Shown here: positions 46,828 through 55,796 of the stretch, piece by piece | Numbering within the stretch: position 1 is the stretch's first letter | Layout: every line of letters begins with the position of its first letter | Source: Microcoleus vaginatus HSN003 | Lineage (GTDB): Bacteria > Cyanobacteriota > Cyanobacteriia > Cyanobacteriales > Microcoleaceae | Length of the DNA stretch: 64,000 bases | Direction: 5' to 3' | NCBI RefSeq assembly: GCF_022701255.1 | Contig: NZ_CP031705.1 | Span: 1,302,001-1,366,000 of the forward strand | Notes under the pieces: model-generated | What the model was told of the DNA's origin: nothing | What the model saw: only the letters and a program-made list of their open reading frames with translations | Database searches by the model: none | Translations under genes and position numbers: made by a program

Positions 46828-47317
46828 TCAACATTTAGATAACTTTTCAAGGCCGCCAAATGTTAGTCCCCCACAAAGTGACATATTCTTTGGAAAAAGC
46901 TTTTTGGCTACTTTTTTGCTAACAGATTGACAGTTAAATACAACTACATATCGCCCCTGCTCTCTTTTTTCTGAATTTTTAATCAGGGATTTTCGGTGCT
47001 GCTTGAAACTTAGTGGGGCGATCATGATCGCGCCCGCCAATTTGACACTATGATAGCTAGTCCATGTTTTCAGCAGTAACGGGAGAGTTTTGTGTTTTAC
47101 TGGGGCGGGCAATGCTTTGTCCTTTAGACTCTTTTTGAGTGTACGATCGACAGCCAGAGCATTGGTTGGTTGACCTGATAAAAAGTTTTGACCGTAGATT
47201 TTGACCGTAGATATAGTTATCGCAGTTGTAAAGTTTGTTGGACAGCAAGGACAATCGATCGGCTTGTGGGTAAAACCTGTGATTTGGTTTAATGACTTGC
47301 CTTTCGACTAACTGCAT
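46828..47317 (-). pseudogene. TnpB (IS200/IS605-type OrfB) relic
   Basis: Two overlapping frames give the start of a TnpB protein. From ATG 47317 it reads MQLVERQVIKPNHRFYPQAD then LYNCDNYIYGQ, matching the cyanobacterial OrfB start (xLVERHIIKxxHRFYxEADKLAFxSKNLYNxANYIxRQ). In the second frame it reads KALPAPVKHKTLPLLLKTWT, later NSEKREQGRYVVVFNCQS and VSKKVAKKLFP, matching the LPAKVAQQVL...YKxxEGRxxLxYxxQAISKKxLKKG region. At least one frameshift is needed near 47100, the RuvC-like catalytic part is missing, and no accompanying TnpA or transposon ends were found. Confidence 0.7.
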
Positions 47318-47796
47318 AACTTGGATCTGTACTACCAGTTAGAGAAGATACACTATCTTGGTGATTGTGTCAATCTCTGAGCTTCTAAAAAAAGGGGCAA
47401 TCAATAACAGTAGATACATGACATCACAGAAAGACGGAGACTTACTTTCCTCCATGAGTCGTCCACAGCAAACCAGTGGTTTAGGTTAGTTCAAGCCTCT
47501 AGATAGCGGCTGGGGAGTCAATCTTGAACCTCAAATCGACTGACTCTCAAGATAGGGAAGTTTTGTAATATACCAACCGCCATGACGGTGAGGACGTTAT
47601 TAATTTTTCAAACCTAAGCGGTCGATTGCGCCTTCTTGCAGGACTGCTTTTTACCCGCTCCCCTTCGTCGCTATAGCCTTCAACATCTGCTATACCATAC
47701 CACCGGTGGGATCGAGTTCTAGCAAATTTATTTTTGAGTGGGATCGATACCTGGAAGTTATTTTTTTCCCTTAGTAATCCACGGCCCCATGTCTAA
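47318..47796. other. Spacer between TnpB relic and alpha/beta hydrolase
   Basis: No gene is seen. A 23-codon frame (about 47419-47490, MTSQKDGDLLSSMSRP) has no support. The sequence is single-copy by eye. Confidence 0.4.
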
Positions 47797-48819
47797 TCAA
47801 CAGCGCTGCAATTCGCTCTCGCCCAGAGGTGCAAAATTCCGGCTCATCCAGTTCAAAATTGCTTGATTTACTTGTTCCGGGCATTCATCCTGGGGACAGT
47901 GGCCCGCATTGTCTAATTCAATTAGCTCTACATAATTGGGATTGCATTCGACAAATTGGTGCGGCCGGGCGAACCGAGGGGGAATCATCCGGTCTTGTTT
48001 GCCCCAAATTAACAGCATCGGGATTCTTAAATTTCGCAGCACAGTCTTGACACTCGGACAAAATTGTGAGCTGCCTACAGCTTTAAATAAAGCGCAGAAG
48101 GCGCGGGCGGCTCCCCGATCGCCAGCAGGCCCTGCTAGAATTTCCACTAATTCGTCGGTAACAGCTTCGGGGCTGGCGTAGGCAAAGCCAACCCAGCGGC
48201 GGACAAAGGAAGGCTTGCGGGCAAAATAAAACAGAGGCCTGAGTATGATCGGGGAAACAAACAAACTTTCCACAGCTTCGATCGCCGGGAGCAGCCATCC
48301 GGGCACCGCCTCGGCTCGCACAGAGGGGTCTGGGAGGCTAATCATCACCGTGCCGGCCACCATGTCCGGGTGAGCTGCGGCTACGGCCAGACAAATTAGC
48401 GAGCCGATCGAGTTTCCTACCAAGACTACCGGCTCTCTGATAAAATTCACCCAAAAATCATAAACTTGATCGACCCACAAAGACACAGAGTAGTTGACCG
48501 GAGCTTTTTGGGAAGCGCCAAACCCCAACAAATCCAAAGCGTAAACGGTTTGGTTTTGGGCGAGTTGGGTGAGATTTTGTCGCCAGTGACCGATCGAAGC
48601 TCCAAACCCGTGCAGTAAAATAATCGGCGTTCCCGATGCGCGCGCGGCCATTGGTTCGGCCACAGAATCTTGAAATTCCAGCGCGACTTGATTTTGTACC
48701 CCATCGGGCCGCAAATAAGTGTAGCGAGTTTGCCAACCCCGCCACATCCAGTCTCGTTGAGTTCCCACCCGTTGGTGCCACAGCAGAGAATTTGTCAATT
48801 TTGCCTCAGCTCGCAACAT
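47797..48819 (-). CDS. Alpha/beta-fold hydrolase
   Basis: The 340-residue protein has the full catalytic triad setting: oxyanion HG motif LLHGFGASIGHW, nucleophile elbow VGNSIGSL, Asp in IWGKQDRMIPP, and His in LDNAGHCPQDE. The length and N-terminal segment with WQTRYTYLRPDGVQNQ resemble cyanobacterial and plastid pheophytinase-type or haloalkane-like hydrolases; the substrate is unknown. I placed the start at ATG 48819; an upstream in-frame start at 48855 would add 12 residues. It stands alone, divergent from infC. Confidence 0.88.
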   Translation of the reverse strand: MLRAEAKLTNSLLWHQRVGTQRDWMWRGWQTRYTYLRPDGVQNQVALEFQDSVAEPMAARASGTPIILLHGFGASIGHWRQNLTQLAQNQTVYALDLLGFGASQKAPVNYSVSLWVDQVYDFWVNFIREPVVLVGNSIGSLICLAVAAAHPDMVAGTVMISLPDPSVRAEAVPGWLLPAIEAVESLFVSPIILRPLFYFARKPSFVRRWVGFAYASPEAVTDELVEILAGPAGDRGAARAFCALFKAVGSSQFCPSVKTVLRNLRIPMLLIWGKQDRMIPPRFARPHQFVECNPNYVELIELDNAGHCPQDECPEQVNQAILNWMSRNFAPLGESELQRC

Positions 48820-49235
48820 AAATTTACACTTGCTTATACCTATTCTATAAGGCAAATCAGGCGACTTGGGGGACTTGCCAGACCGGGGGAGATGCGGTAA
48901 GAAAAGCCGTTTTACCTCATCCTTAACCTTTTACCCTGATTTTTGACGGTTTTGTCATCACTTTGACCTTCGGGCGGGCGATCGTGTGTGAAGTTAAAAT
49001 AAAACTAGGCAGAAACTCAGCCAGACTGAGTAGAATAGCAAGTATTGTAAGAATTCATTTACGATCGTCCAAATATTCCCCAAGGCTTTAGCGGAGGGGA
49101 GACAGGGCGCGGTAGTACGTCCGGTAAGGGTAACACCTTATAAAACAGTTCGATCGTCAATCGTGAAATATTGGCCGTTCAAACCTGTAACTATCAAGAA
49201 GCTTCGCTATTAAACTACTGCTTGTAAAACCATTC
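48820..49235. other. infC upstream region
   Basis: No gene is seen. The 400 bases before infC probably hold its promoter and leader (GTTAAAATAAAACTAGGC and TAGAATAGCAAGTATTG near 48992-49047 are AT-rich candidates). No ribosomal-protein or known riboswitch motif was found. Confidence 0.4.
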
Positions 49236-49772
49236 ATGCCTGTGATTGAAAGAAGACAAAATCGCAACCTACCCCAGATCAACGAAAACATTCGATACCC
49301 CAAAATCCGGGTAATCGATACCGACGGCGCGCAACTAGGGATATTGACGCCTGCAGAAGCGCTGCGCCTCGCCGAAGAAAAAGAACTGGATCTTGTACTT
49401 GTCAGCGACAAAGCTGACCCGCCCGTATGCCGGGTAATGGACTATGGGAAGTACAAATTTGAGCAGGAAAAGAAAGCGCGAGAAGCAAAGCGGAAGCAGC
49501 ACACTGCGGACGTTAAAGAAGTGAAGATGCGCTACAAAATTGAAGAACACGACTACCAAGTGCGCCTCAAACTAGCAGACCGCTTTATCAAATCTGGGGA
49601 CAAAGTAAAAGCCACGATCATGTTCAGAGGTCGGGAAATCCAACACAGCAACCTAGCAGAGGACTTGCTTAAGCGCATGGCCACAGATTTGCAGGAAATC
49701 GCAGAAGTGCAGCAAGCGCCGAAAAAAGAAGGACGCAGTATGATGATGCTGCTGTCGCCGAAGAAAGTATAA
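49236..49772 (+). CDS. infC: Translation initiation factor IF-3
   Basis: IF-3 keeps 30S subunits free and checks the start codon. The 178-residue protein has the normal two domains: N-terminal (about 12-80) with [20 protein letters not shown] and [20 protein letters not shown], a basic helical linker ([20 protein letters not shown]), and a C-terminal domain with [17 protein letters not shown] and [11 protein letters not shown]. The start ATG 49236 ([14 protein letters not shown]) fits the family. rpmI and rplT, its usual partners, are not downstream. Confidence 0.97.
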   Translation: MPVIERRQNRNLPQINENIRYPKIRVIDTDGAQLGILTPAEALRLAEEKELDLVLVSDKADPPVCRVMDYGKYKFEQEKKAREAKRKQHTADVKEVKMRYKIEEHDYQVRLKLADRFIKSGDKVKATIMFRGREIQHSNLAEDLLKRMATDLQEIAEVQQAPKKEGRSMMMLLSPKKV

Positions 49773-49778
49773 ATAGAT

Positions 49779-49831
49779 AGTCATCAGCTATCGGTCATCA
49801 GTCATAAACTGGTGACTGATAGCTGATGACT
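49779..49831 (+). repeat. Perfect 14-bp inverted repeat after infC
   Basis: AGTCATCAGCTATC (49779-49792) and GATAGCTGATGACT (49818-49831), with a 25-base loop that contains GGTCATCAGTC and GGTGACTGA. It begins seven bases after the infC stop; no T run, so it may be a terminator or an mRNA-stabilising stem. Confidence 0.7.
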
Positions 49832-49879
49832 TCCGCAGTTAGTCAGGAATAAGCTACCACACAGGGAAATCAACGCTGC

Positions 49880-52800
49880 ATGGAAAATTTTCAAATCAGC
49901 GGTTCGGCGGGAGTAAGACAAGGAGTGCTACGATCGCTCAACCTGCGATCGGAAGAAGTAGAGCGAACCGTACTGATGTTCCTCATCTACACTCTAACCT
50001 CCGTCGGGCTGATCTGGCTGGAACTCAGCACAGTAGGTCTTTTTCTAGATGAATTTGGTGCAGATAAAATGCCCTGGATTTACATAGCCAGCGCGTTTAT
50101 CGGTTCTGGCTTGGGATTTGTCTACTCGTGGCTGCAAAAAATCCTGCCGCTAAGGCGCACCGTAGTGGTTGTTCTGGGAATGATGTCGATACCGCTATTT
50201 TTGTTTCGATTCGGCATCGGCTACGAAAATACTCAGATAGCTGGCGTCAGCATAGCTTTTATTACTATTTTTTTGATGTGGCTGTGGGTGGAAGCTTGCT
50301 ATGTCCTCAATGACCTCAACACTTCTATCACTTCCAACCAACTGTTTAATATTAGAGAAATCAAGCGCACCTATCCGCTAGTCAGTAGCGGCTATCTAGT
50401 AGCTGGAGTAGTCAGCGGATTTTCTCTGCCTGTTTTGCTGTACGTAGTCGGACTCAAAAACGTTACCCTCATATCAGGGTTGATGGTGGCGACAGGCTCG
50501 GTGTTGCTCTACTACCTCACGGAAAAATACAGCCAAGCATTCCCGGAAACGGCTCATTGGACGGATGACGACGAAGACGACGAGCAAGAAGAATTTACCG
50601 CCCGCAAAGTTACAGGCCCGCTCCAAAAATACGCCGTACCTCTAGTCAGTTTCTTCATCCTCGCAGAAGTCGTCTACGTGCTGGTAGATTTCCAATTCTA
50701 CAGCCAGCTAGAATACCAAAACCCGGGGGACGGAGCTAGCTGGATCGCTAGCTTCCTGGGCATTTATGAAGGCATACAAGGCCTGTTTCAAGTGGCGACT
50801 CAGTGGTTCGCTTCGAGCCGGTTGGTGGAAAGAATCGGTGTATTTGTGACGGCGATGATTTTGCCGGCGGGCATCGCTATACTCGGGGTGCTGACCATAG
50901 GAGCATCTCTGGGCCAGCTAGTATCTGTGTTCATCGGGCTGATATTGCTGAGATTTTTAGACGAACTGCTGCACTACACGCTGTTGGAAACTGTTAGCCC
51001 GGTTTTATTTCAACCGATTCCCGACAATATTCGATCGGGCATTCAAACGCTGGTCAACGGTGTAGGCGAACCTTTGTCTACCGGAGTTACAGGAGTTGGC
51101 ATCCTGATTATGCTGTGGGTGACAGGCAAGATACTTCCCCAGCAAGACGAAAGGGCTTTTCACGACCAGCAAAGCTTGATATTTATTGGCGCGATCGTAG
51201 TGTTGGCCCTAGTGTGGGTCTTTGTGGTCTGGCTGATCCGCTCTCAATACGTGGGTTTGTTGGTCAAAAGTGCGGAACGGGGGCGCTTGGGCGTCACAGA
51301 CGTTGACCTCAAAGCTCTCAAGCGCGCAGTCGTAGAAACTTTACAAAAGCCGGGGGGCGAAGATGAAAAGCGCTCTTGTATAGAACTCCTGACGCAAATT
51401 GACCCCAAAAATGTCGGAGAAGTTCTCGCTCCCCTCCTCAATTCGCTGTCCCCAGGTTTGCAGCGCCAGAGCTTGGAAACGATGCTGCAACACCCGAACC
51501 CCGCATATTTAGAATCTGTCCGCGCACTCTCGCAGCAATCCTTGCCACCGGAGGTTCTGGCCTTGGCTTTGCGCTACATTTGGCTGACGGAAGCTGAACC
51601 TAATATTGAGAGCTTGCGGCCTTACTTGCAGCCGACTGTCGATCCGGTGGTGCGGGGTACGGCGGCTGCTTTAATTATGAGAAGGGGCGATCGCCAGCAA
51701 AAGGCAGAGGCTACTAACACGCTGCGCCAAATGCTGACGCACAAACAAGAGCGGGAACGTGTTATGGGGACACGGGCTCTGGGAGAGGCTGATTATTTGC
51801 AAGGACTGCGGCTGTACATCCCCAATCTGTTGCAAGATGAATCTCTGCGAGTCCGCTGCGCTCTGTTAGACGTGATTTCCTCTACTCATTCGGAAGAATA
51901 TTATCCTTCGCTGCTGCGCGGACTTGGTTACAAATCGACTAGGGAAGCGGCTTTGCAGGCTCTAGTCAAACTTCACAACGACGCCATTCCTTTGCTAGTG
52001 TATTTGGCTGAGGACATCCACAAGTCGGATTTGGTCAGGTTGCAAGCTTGGACGGCTCTGGGTCAAATTGGGAGCCCGGAGGCGATCGACATTTTGGTTA
52101 GCAATTTGATGACGGGTTGGGGCACTACCAGGCGCAACATCCTCCGCATCCTGTTGAAAATGCCTTCGGAAGCGGGGATAGAAGGGGTTCTAGACCGCAT
52201 CGGCCGCAGCGGCTTGGAAACTCTCATCGAACAGGAGTTAATGTTTATCGGTCAAATTTATGCAGGTCTGGTAGATTTGTCTGGGGTAAAAACCTATGGC
52301 AATTTTTCGGGGGATGCCAACAGCACCGGGGCACCTGGCAACGATACGGCTCAATTGTTGCAGCGGGCTCTGGCGGGGTTGGAAGCTGATGCTAAGGAGC
52401 GGTGTTTTTTGCTGATGAAGTTTCTTTATCCCCTAGACACAGTACAAGCGGCTGCTTTCAACATCGCTTCTGGCCAACCTTCTTTGCTTGCTAGGGGATT
52501 GGAAATTCTGGATAATACTGTCGATATAGCGAGGAAGCGATCGCTGATCAATTTGTTGGATCAGCACTCGGAAAGAGAAAAATTGAGCAACCTCTCGGAA
52601 TTGATGGTTTACAAACCTCTAGCCCCTAGCGATCGTTTGCGTCGCTTGCTAGAATTGCGCCACTTCCTTTCGGATTGGGCTTTGTCCTGCTGCTTTCACT
52701 TGGCGAGAGAAGCGCGCTGGAGTCTTACGGCTCAACAAACTCTCGTCTGTCTGCAGCACCCGACGGGTTTTGTCCGCGAAGCAGTGTTAGCCTATTTGAA

Positions 52801-52921
52801 AATAGCCTCGCCGCGGGCTTTGGTCGAATTGTTGCCCAGGCTGCAAAATGACCCCGATAATTTGGTCTCGGCTCAAGTTGAAGAGATGATGGCAGAGTTG
52901 GGTGCTGGGGGAAAAAGGTAA
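49880..52921 (+). CDS. Transporter-like membrane protein fused to HEAT repeats
   Basis: The 1013-residue protein has about 11-12 membrane segments in residues 30-470, of the NTT/MFS-like ATP-ADP-translocase type (LWVEACYVLNDLNTSITSNQ, FNIREIKRTYPLVSSGYLVA and an acidic DDDEDDEQEE loop), followed by about 500 residues of HEAT-like repeats (PVVRGTAAALIMRRG, ERVMGTRALGEADYL, LVRLQAWTALGQIGSPEAID). Many bacteria have a similar membrane-HEAT-cNMP protein, in which the third part is a cyclic-nucleotide domain. Here that domain is in a separate gene 130 bases downstream. The transported molecule, if any, is unknown. Confidence 0.85.
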   Translation: MENFQISGSAGVRQGVLRSLNLRSEEVERTVLMFLIYTLTSVGLIWLELSTVGLFLDEFGADKMPWIYIASAFIGSGLGFVYSWLQKILPLRRTVVVVLGMMSIPLFLFRFGIGYENTQIAGVSIAFITIFLMWLWVEACYVLNDLNTSITSNQLFNIREIKRTYPLVSSGYLVAGVVSGFSLPVLLYVVGLKNVTLISGLMVATGSVLLYYLTEKYSQAFPETAHWTDDDEDDEQEEFTARKVTGPLQKYAVPLVSFFILAEVVYVLVDFQFYSQLEYQNPGDGASWIASFLGIYEGIQGLFQVATQWFASSRLVERIGVFVTAMILPAGIAILGVLTIGASLGQLVSVFIGLILLRFLDELLHYTLLETVSPVLFQPIPDNIRSGIQTLVNGVGEPLSTGVTGVGILIMLWVTGKILPQQDERAFHDQQSLIFIGAIVVLALVWVFVVWLIRSQYVGLLVKSAERGRLGVTDVDLKALKRAVVETLQKPGGEDEKRSCIELLTQIDPKNVGEVLAPLLNSLSPGLQRQSLETMLQHPNPAYLESVRALSQQSLPPEVLALALRYIWLTEAEPNIESLRPYLQPTVDPVVRGTAAALIMRRGDRQQKAEATNTLRQMLTHKQERERVMGTRALGEADYLQGLRLYIPNLLQDESLRVRCALLDVISSTHSEEYYPSLLRGLGYKSTREAALQALVKLHNDAIPLLVYLAEDIHKSDLVRLQAWTALGQIGSPEAIDILVSNLMTGWGTTRRNILRILLKMPSEAGIEGVLDRIGRSGLETLIEQELMFIGQIYAGLVDLSGVKTYGNFSGDANSTGAPGNDTAQLLQRALAGLEADAKERCFLLMKFLYPLDTVQAAAFNIASGQPSLLARGLEILDNTVDIARKRSLINLLDQHSEREKLSNLSELMVYKPLAPSDRLRRLLELRHFLSDWALSCCFHLAREARWSLTAQQTLVCLQHPTGFVREAVLAYLKIASPRALVELLPRLQNDPDNLVSAQVEEMMAELGAGGKR

Positions 52922-52925
52922 CATT

Positions 52926-53000
52926 AGTTAGTTGTCAGTTGGCAGTTGGCAGGTGTTATTGTCAGTCAACAGTTAACCGTCAACTGTCAACCGTTTTTAT
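52926..53000. repeat. Short tandem repeats between the two genes
   Basis: TTAGTTGTCAGTTGGCAGTTGGC and TCAACAGTTAACCGTCAACTG-type units. Confidence 0.65.
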
Positions 53001-53050
53001 TTCCCTTCTCCTTCTCCTTTTTAAGTTTAAATTAATCACTGCATCTCATT

Positions 53051-53527
53051 ATGTTAACAAGCGTCGAACGCCTATTGTTTGTGAGGGAGGTTCCGATTTT
53101 TAAGGAACTGCGGGATGATTTTCTCGTGCGTCTAGCATCGGTAATGGATGAACTCTCGTTTCCTTCCAAACACAGGATTTTTACGGAAGGGCAAGAAGGT
53201 CGGTCTCTGTATATTTTGGTATCGGGAACGGTGCGCGTGCATATAGGCGATCGGGATTTGGCACAGTTGAAAGCGGGGGCTTGTTTCGGGGAAATGTCGC
53301 TGTTTGATGCAGAACCTCGATCGGCTTCTATTTCTACTCTCGAACAATCCGAGTGTTTGATGCTGACTCAAATGCAGCTCTACGATGCGATTGATGAAAC
53401 GCCGGGAATTGCTGTGAATATTATTCGCTTGCTGTCGCGCCGGATTCGCGAGTTGAATCAAAAGTTGAATGCTAAAGAGGCAATTATGCCACCTACCGAG
53501 ACTGTGAGAGTTCCTGAAATGCGATGA
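53051..53527 (+). CDS. Cyclic-nucleotide-binding domain protein
   Basis: The 158-residue protein is one CAP-like domain: LRDDFLVRLASVMDELSF, the beta-roll with FTEGQEGRSLYILVSGTVRV, and the phosphate-binding cassette GACFGEMSLFDAEPRSASIS (Glu-Met and Arg-Ser-Ala present, so ligand binding is likely). The C-terminal helix RLLSRRIRELNQKLNAKEA could be the hinge to a partner. No DNA-binding domain. It follows the membrane-HEAT gene and probably acts with it, replacing the fused domain found elsewhere. Confidence 0.9.
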   Translation: MLTSVERLLFVREVPIFKELRDDFLVRLASVMDELSFPSKHRIFTEGQEGRSLYILVSGTVRVHIGDRDLAQLKAGACFGEMSLFDAEPRSASISTLEQSECLMLTQMQLYDAIDETPGIAVNIIRLLSRRIRELNQKLNAKEAIMPPTETVRVPEMR

Positions 53528-53835
53528 AAGTTGGGAATTGGAAATTGTGTTTTTAGATCGGTAATTCTGCACAATTTATCTTCTGTAAGGTGCGAATAGC
53601 GATTACTAATATGCACAATTTCTCTGGTAGATTATACCAAATCCCGTTTAGCTACCCCCCCTTATAATGGCAGAGCCGAAACGGAACCCTCTGCGCTCGA
53701 TCACCAGCGCGAGTTAATGAGACATTTCCAAAATAGTAACATTATGTGGTAAAAAAACATAAGAGACATTTTTTTACACAAAAACATGAGCGACCTCCTG
53801 AATTAGATTGAAGAGAATTACAGCACTTCCGGATG

Positions 53836-54402
53836 TTATGAGGTACAGTAGCAGCAATTAGTAAACCAGTTTTTGAGATGTTTCGGATTAATTAAGTCAA
53901 GAGCCACAGCAATTATCGTGTCAACCATTTTAGTGCTGGTTGGTGAAAACTGTCGCAATAAAGATTTAAGTTGCGACCACCATAATTCAATCGGATTAAA
54001 ATCAGGAGAGTATGGGGATAAACATAAAATAGAAGCACCCACCACGGCAATCATCGATGTAATTGAATCTACTTTATGCGCTGGTAAGTTATCCATCACT
54101 ACTACGGCTCCGGGCCACAATTGTGGCACTAAACATTTCTCGATAAACACCTCAAATGCTTTGCTATCCATCGAGTTGTCCAGGGTCATTAATGCCACTA
54201 CTTTCGTGAGGCTAATTGCACCAATTACTGTGACTTTCTTGCCTCGATAAAAAGGTTTGACCGCATAGGCTCTAGTTCCTCGTTGCGAACGTGCATGAGT
54301 TCTGGTTAAACCTAGCAATACTCCAGTCTCATCTAAAAATACTAGATTTTTTGGCTCGATATCCTTGACTTTTTCCCAATAGTCTAACCTTAACTTCATC
54401 AC
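53836..54402 (-). CDS. IS630 transposase, DDE catalytic part (orfB)
   Basis: The 188-residue product is the DDE_3 catalytic domain: VFLDETGVLLGL (first Asp), GAVVVMDNLPAHKVDSI (second Asp) and LSPYSPDFNPIELWW (final Glu). It overlaps orfA (ATG within the ATGA of the orfA stop, 54399-54402) and would be made either by coupling or, more likely, as an orfAB fusion through the A9 run at 54435-54443. All catalytic residues are present, so the element could be active. Confidence 0.88.
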   Translation of the reverse strand: MMKLRLDYWEKVKDIEPKNLVFLDETGVLLGLTRTHARSQRGTRAYAVKPFYRGKKVTVIGAISLTKVVALMTLDNSMDSKAFEVFIEKCLVPQLWPGAVVVMDNLPAHKVDSITSMIAVVGASILCLSPYSPDFNPIELWWSQLKSLLRQFSPTSTKMVDTIIAVALDLINPKHLKNWFTNCCYCTS

Positions 54403-54782
54403 TCTTTCTGTGCCTGCTTGGCTACTCCTGACTGTTTTTTTTTACGATTTAATCCCAACTTCTGTAAGGCGCTACACATGGCTGTTCTGCCTACCCAATT
54501 TCCTGTCTTTTGGGCGAACAACTCACACAATTCTACCAAAGTTGCATCGGGATGTGTGACCACTATTTCTCTTAACTCTTGTGACGCATTATTCAAATGA
54601 CTGAATCTGGGTTTACCCCTCGGTTTAGGCTGTAAATTCCCCTCTATTTTTTGTTGCTTGACAAGTTTTTGAACTAAGCTTTTACTGCAGGCAAATATTT
54701 CTGCTGTTTTTCTGATCGACAGCTTCTGCTCGACATGGGCTGCTACTATTTTGGATCGCAAATCTACTGAGTATGCTTTCAT
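54399..54782 (-). CDS. IS630 transposase, DNA-binding part (orfA)
   Basis: The 127-residue product has the paired helix-turn-helix that binds IS630 ends: VDLRSKIVAAHVEQKLSIRK with TAEIFACSKSLVQKLV, then the GRPR-like QPKPRGKPRF hook, and a second helix set ATLVELCELFAQKTGNWVGR. Near the end the codons CGT AAA AAA AAA CAG form a slippery run; a -1 slip there continues as KKKTVRSSQAGTERVMKL into orfB. ATG 54782 is close to the right end. Confidence 0.88.
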   Translation of the reverse strand: MKAYSVDLRSKIVAAHVEQKLSIRKTAEIFACSKSLVQKLVKQQKIEGNLQPKPRGKPRFSHLNNASQELREIVVTHPDATLVELCELFAQKTGNWVGRTAMCSALQKLGLNRKKKQSGVAKQAQKE

Positions 54783-55040
54783 TGGTATATTATTTTTAGT
54801 CGATTCTATTGTACCTCATAACATCCGGAAGTGCTGTATAAAGAAACACAGCGATTAATTGGTGTGGAATATGACCAGTTAAAAGAATTGCTCCAAAATG
54901 TCGAACGATTACATCATGAAAAACCAGCTTTACTAGAATCCAAGAAAGAGAGAATTATTGCTGGAGGAAGAGGTCGAAAACCCAAACTCTCTATTCCCGA
55001 ACCAATAATTTTAACCTTGCGATCGCCTGTACTCAGTAAC

Positions 55041-55450
55041 ACGACCGAGGTATGTCTGAATTCCCATAAGCTGGAGCTTACGTCCCTGCAAAATAGCGCA
55101 ACTTTAAGCCACAGCTATTAATAAAATTAAAGTATTTAGACGGTGATGACAAGCGTGACTTTTTTCTAAATTGTAGCTTCATGTGTTACAGTATTTAAAC
55201 ATAGCTTCGATACTAATTCGACATTTAAACGCCGATACAGCTTTTTTTAAGCTCCCTATATTTGTGAGCAAATATCACCCTTCATCTTCACTACTATCTC
55301 GATATTTGCAGAGCCAATAACCGGCGATATCAAACTGACCAAATCCTTATTGCTTTGTGACTTTAACTCCCCTCAAATAAAAGCTAATCCCCGTACTAAA
55401 CCACACTCGCTTAAGTGCTTACCGCTCACTCTACCCGACAGCCCTGTCTT
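55041..55450. other. Degenerate spacer between transposase relic and Trp-rich gene
   Basis: I recognise nothing here. It is AT-rich without a plausible open frame and probably consists of old mobile-element debris. Confidence 0.35.
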
Positions 55451-55702
55451 TTAGTCTGCTGTTTCTAATTCCTCTAATTCTTGCGTAGACTGCCATCCAG
55501 CTTGCCAGAGCGATCGGTCTTTGAGCTGTGCGGCGTTCAGCCAAAAACGGACATTTGGATCGCAAGCCGCCACCATTTCTGCAAATACCCATTTACCTTC
55601 GTTTTTTCGGTTGACCACTTGAAAGTGTCGCCACCCCCAAGTTTTTTGGTGTGAAGTCCATCGGGAACCAACTAAATAAGGAAATTTTTGTTTTTTGCTC
55701 AC
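55451..55702 (-). CDS. TIGR02450-type Trp-rich conserved protein
   Basis: The 83-residue protein shows the family layout: FPYLVGSRWTSHQKTWGWRH, FQVV, then WVFAEMVAACDPNVRFWLNA and a C-terminal LKDRSLWQAGW. Function unknown. The frame can be extended to ATG 55738, but the first 12 codons then read through TAGGGCGTGTCAT-like sequence next to the IS5 fragment, so I prefer GTG 55702 (VSKKQKFPYLV). An insertion may have replaced the native upstream region. Confidence 0.75.
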   Translation of the reverse strand: MSKKQKFPYLVGSRWTSHQKTWGWRHFQVVNRKNEGKWVFAEMVAACDPNVRFWLNAAQLKDRSLWQAGWQSTQELEELETAD

Positions 55703-55796
55703 AGTATTTTTGTGGAAAAATATATTAGGGCGTGTCATTAGTTAATGTAAAGAAAGATCAACTAAAAACCAACCCAAATAAAAGGATTTACTCGCC

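Larger units (their letters stand above)
53821..54836 (-). mobile_element. IS630-family insertion sequence, complete ends
   Basis: The 1016-bp element has perfect 27-bp terminal inverted repeats (53821-53847 and 54810-54836; outer bases CAGCACTTCCGGATGTTATG) and TA duplications at 53819-53820 and 54837-54838. It carries orfA and orfB on the minus strand. It is a different subtype from the copy at 3492-4640. Confidence 0.92.
53786..55030 (+). pseudogene. DDE_Tnp_4-type transposase start, split by IS630 insertion
   Basis: With the IS630 element (53821-54836) and one copy of TA removed, ATG 53786 reads MSDLLN, a TAG stop, then IEENYKETQRLIGVEYDQLK, ELLQNVERLHHEKPALLE and GGRGRKPKLSIPEPIILTL. 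This matches the N-terminal helix-turn-helix of HTH_Tnp_4/DDE_Tnp_4 transposases. The homology ends near 55020, and no catalytic part is seen. The reading frame across the insertion is exact, which shows that the host gene was already dead or died later by the TAG. Confidence 0.75.

Noticed and set aside
47419-47490. 23-codon mini-ORF
   Set aside because: Too short, no ribosome site, no likeness.
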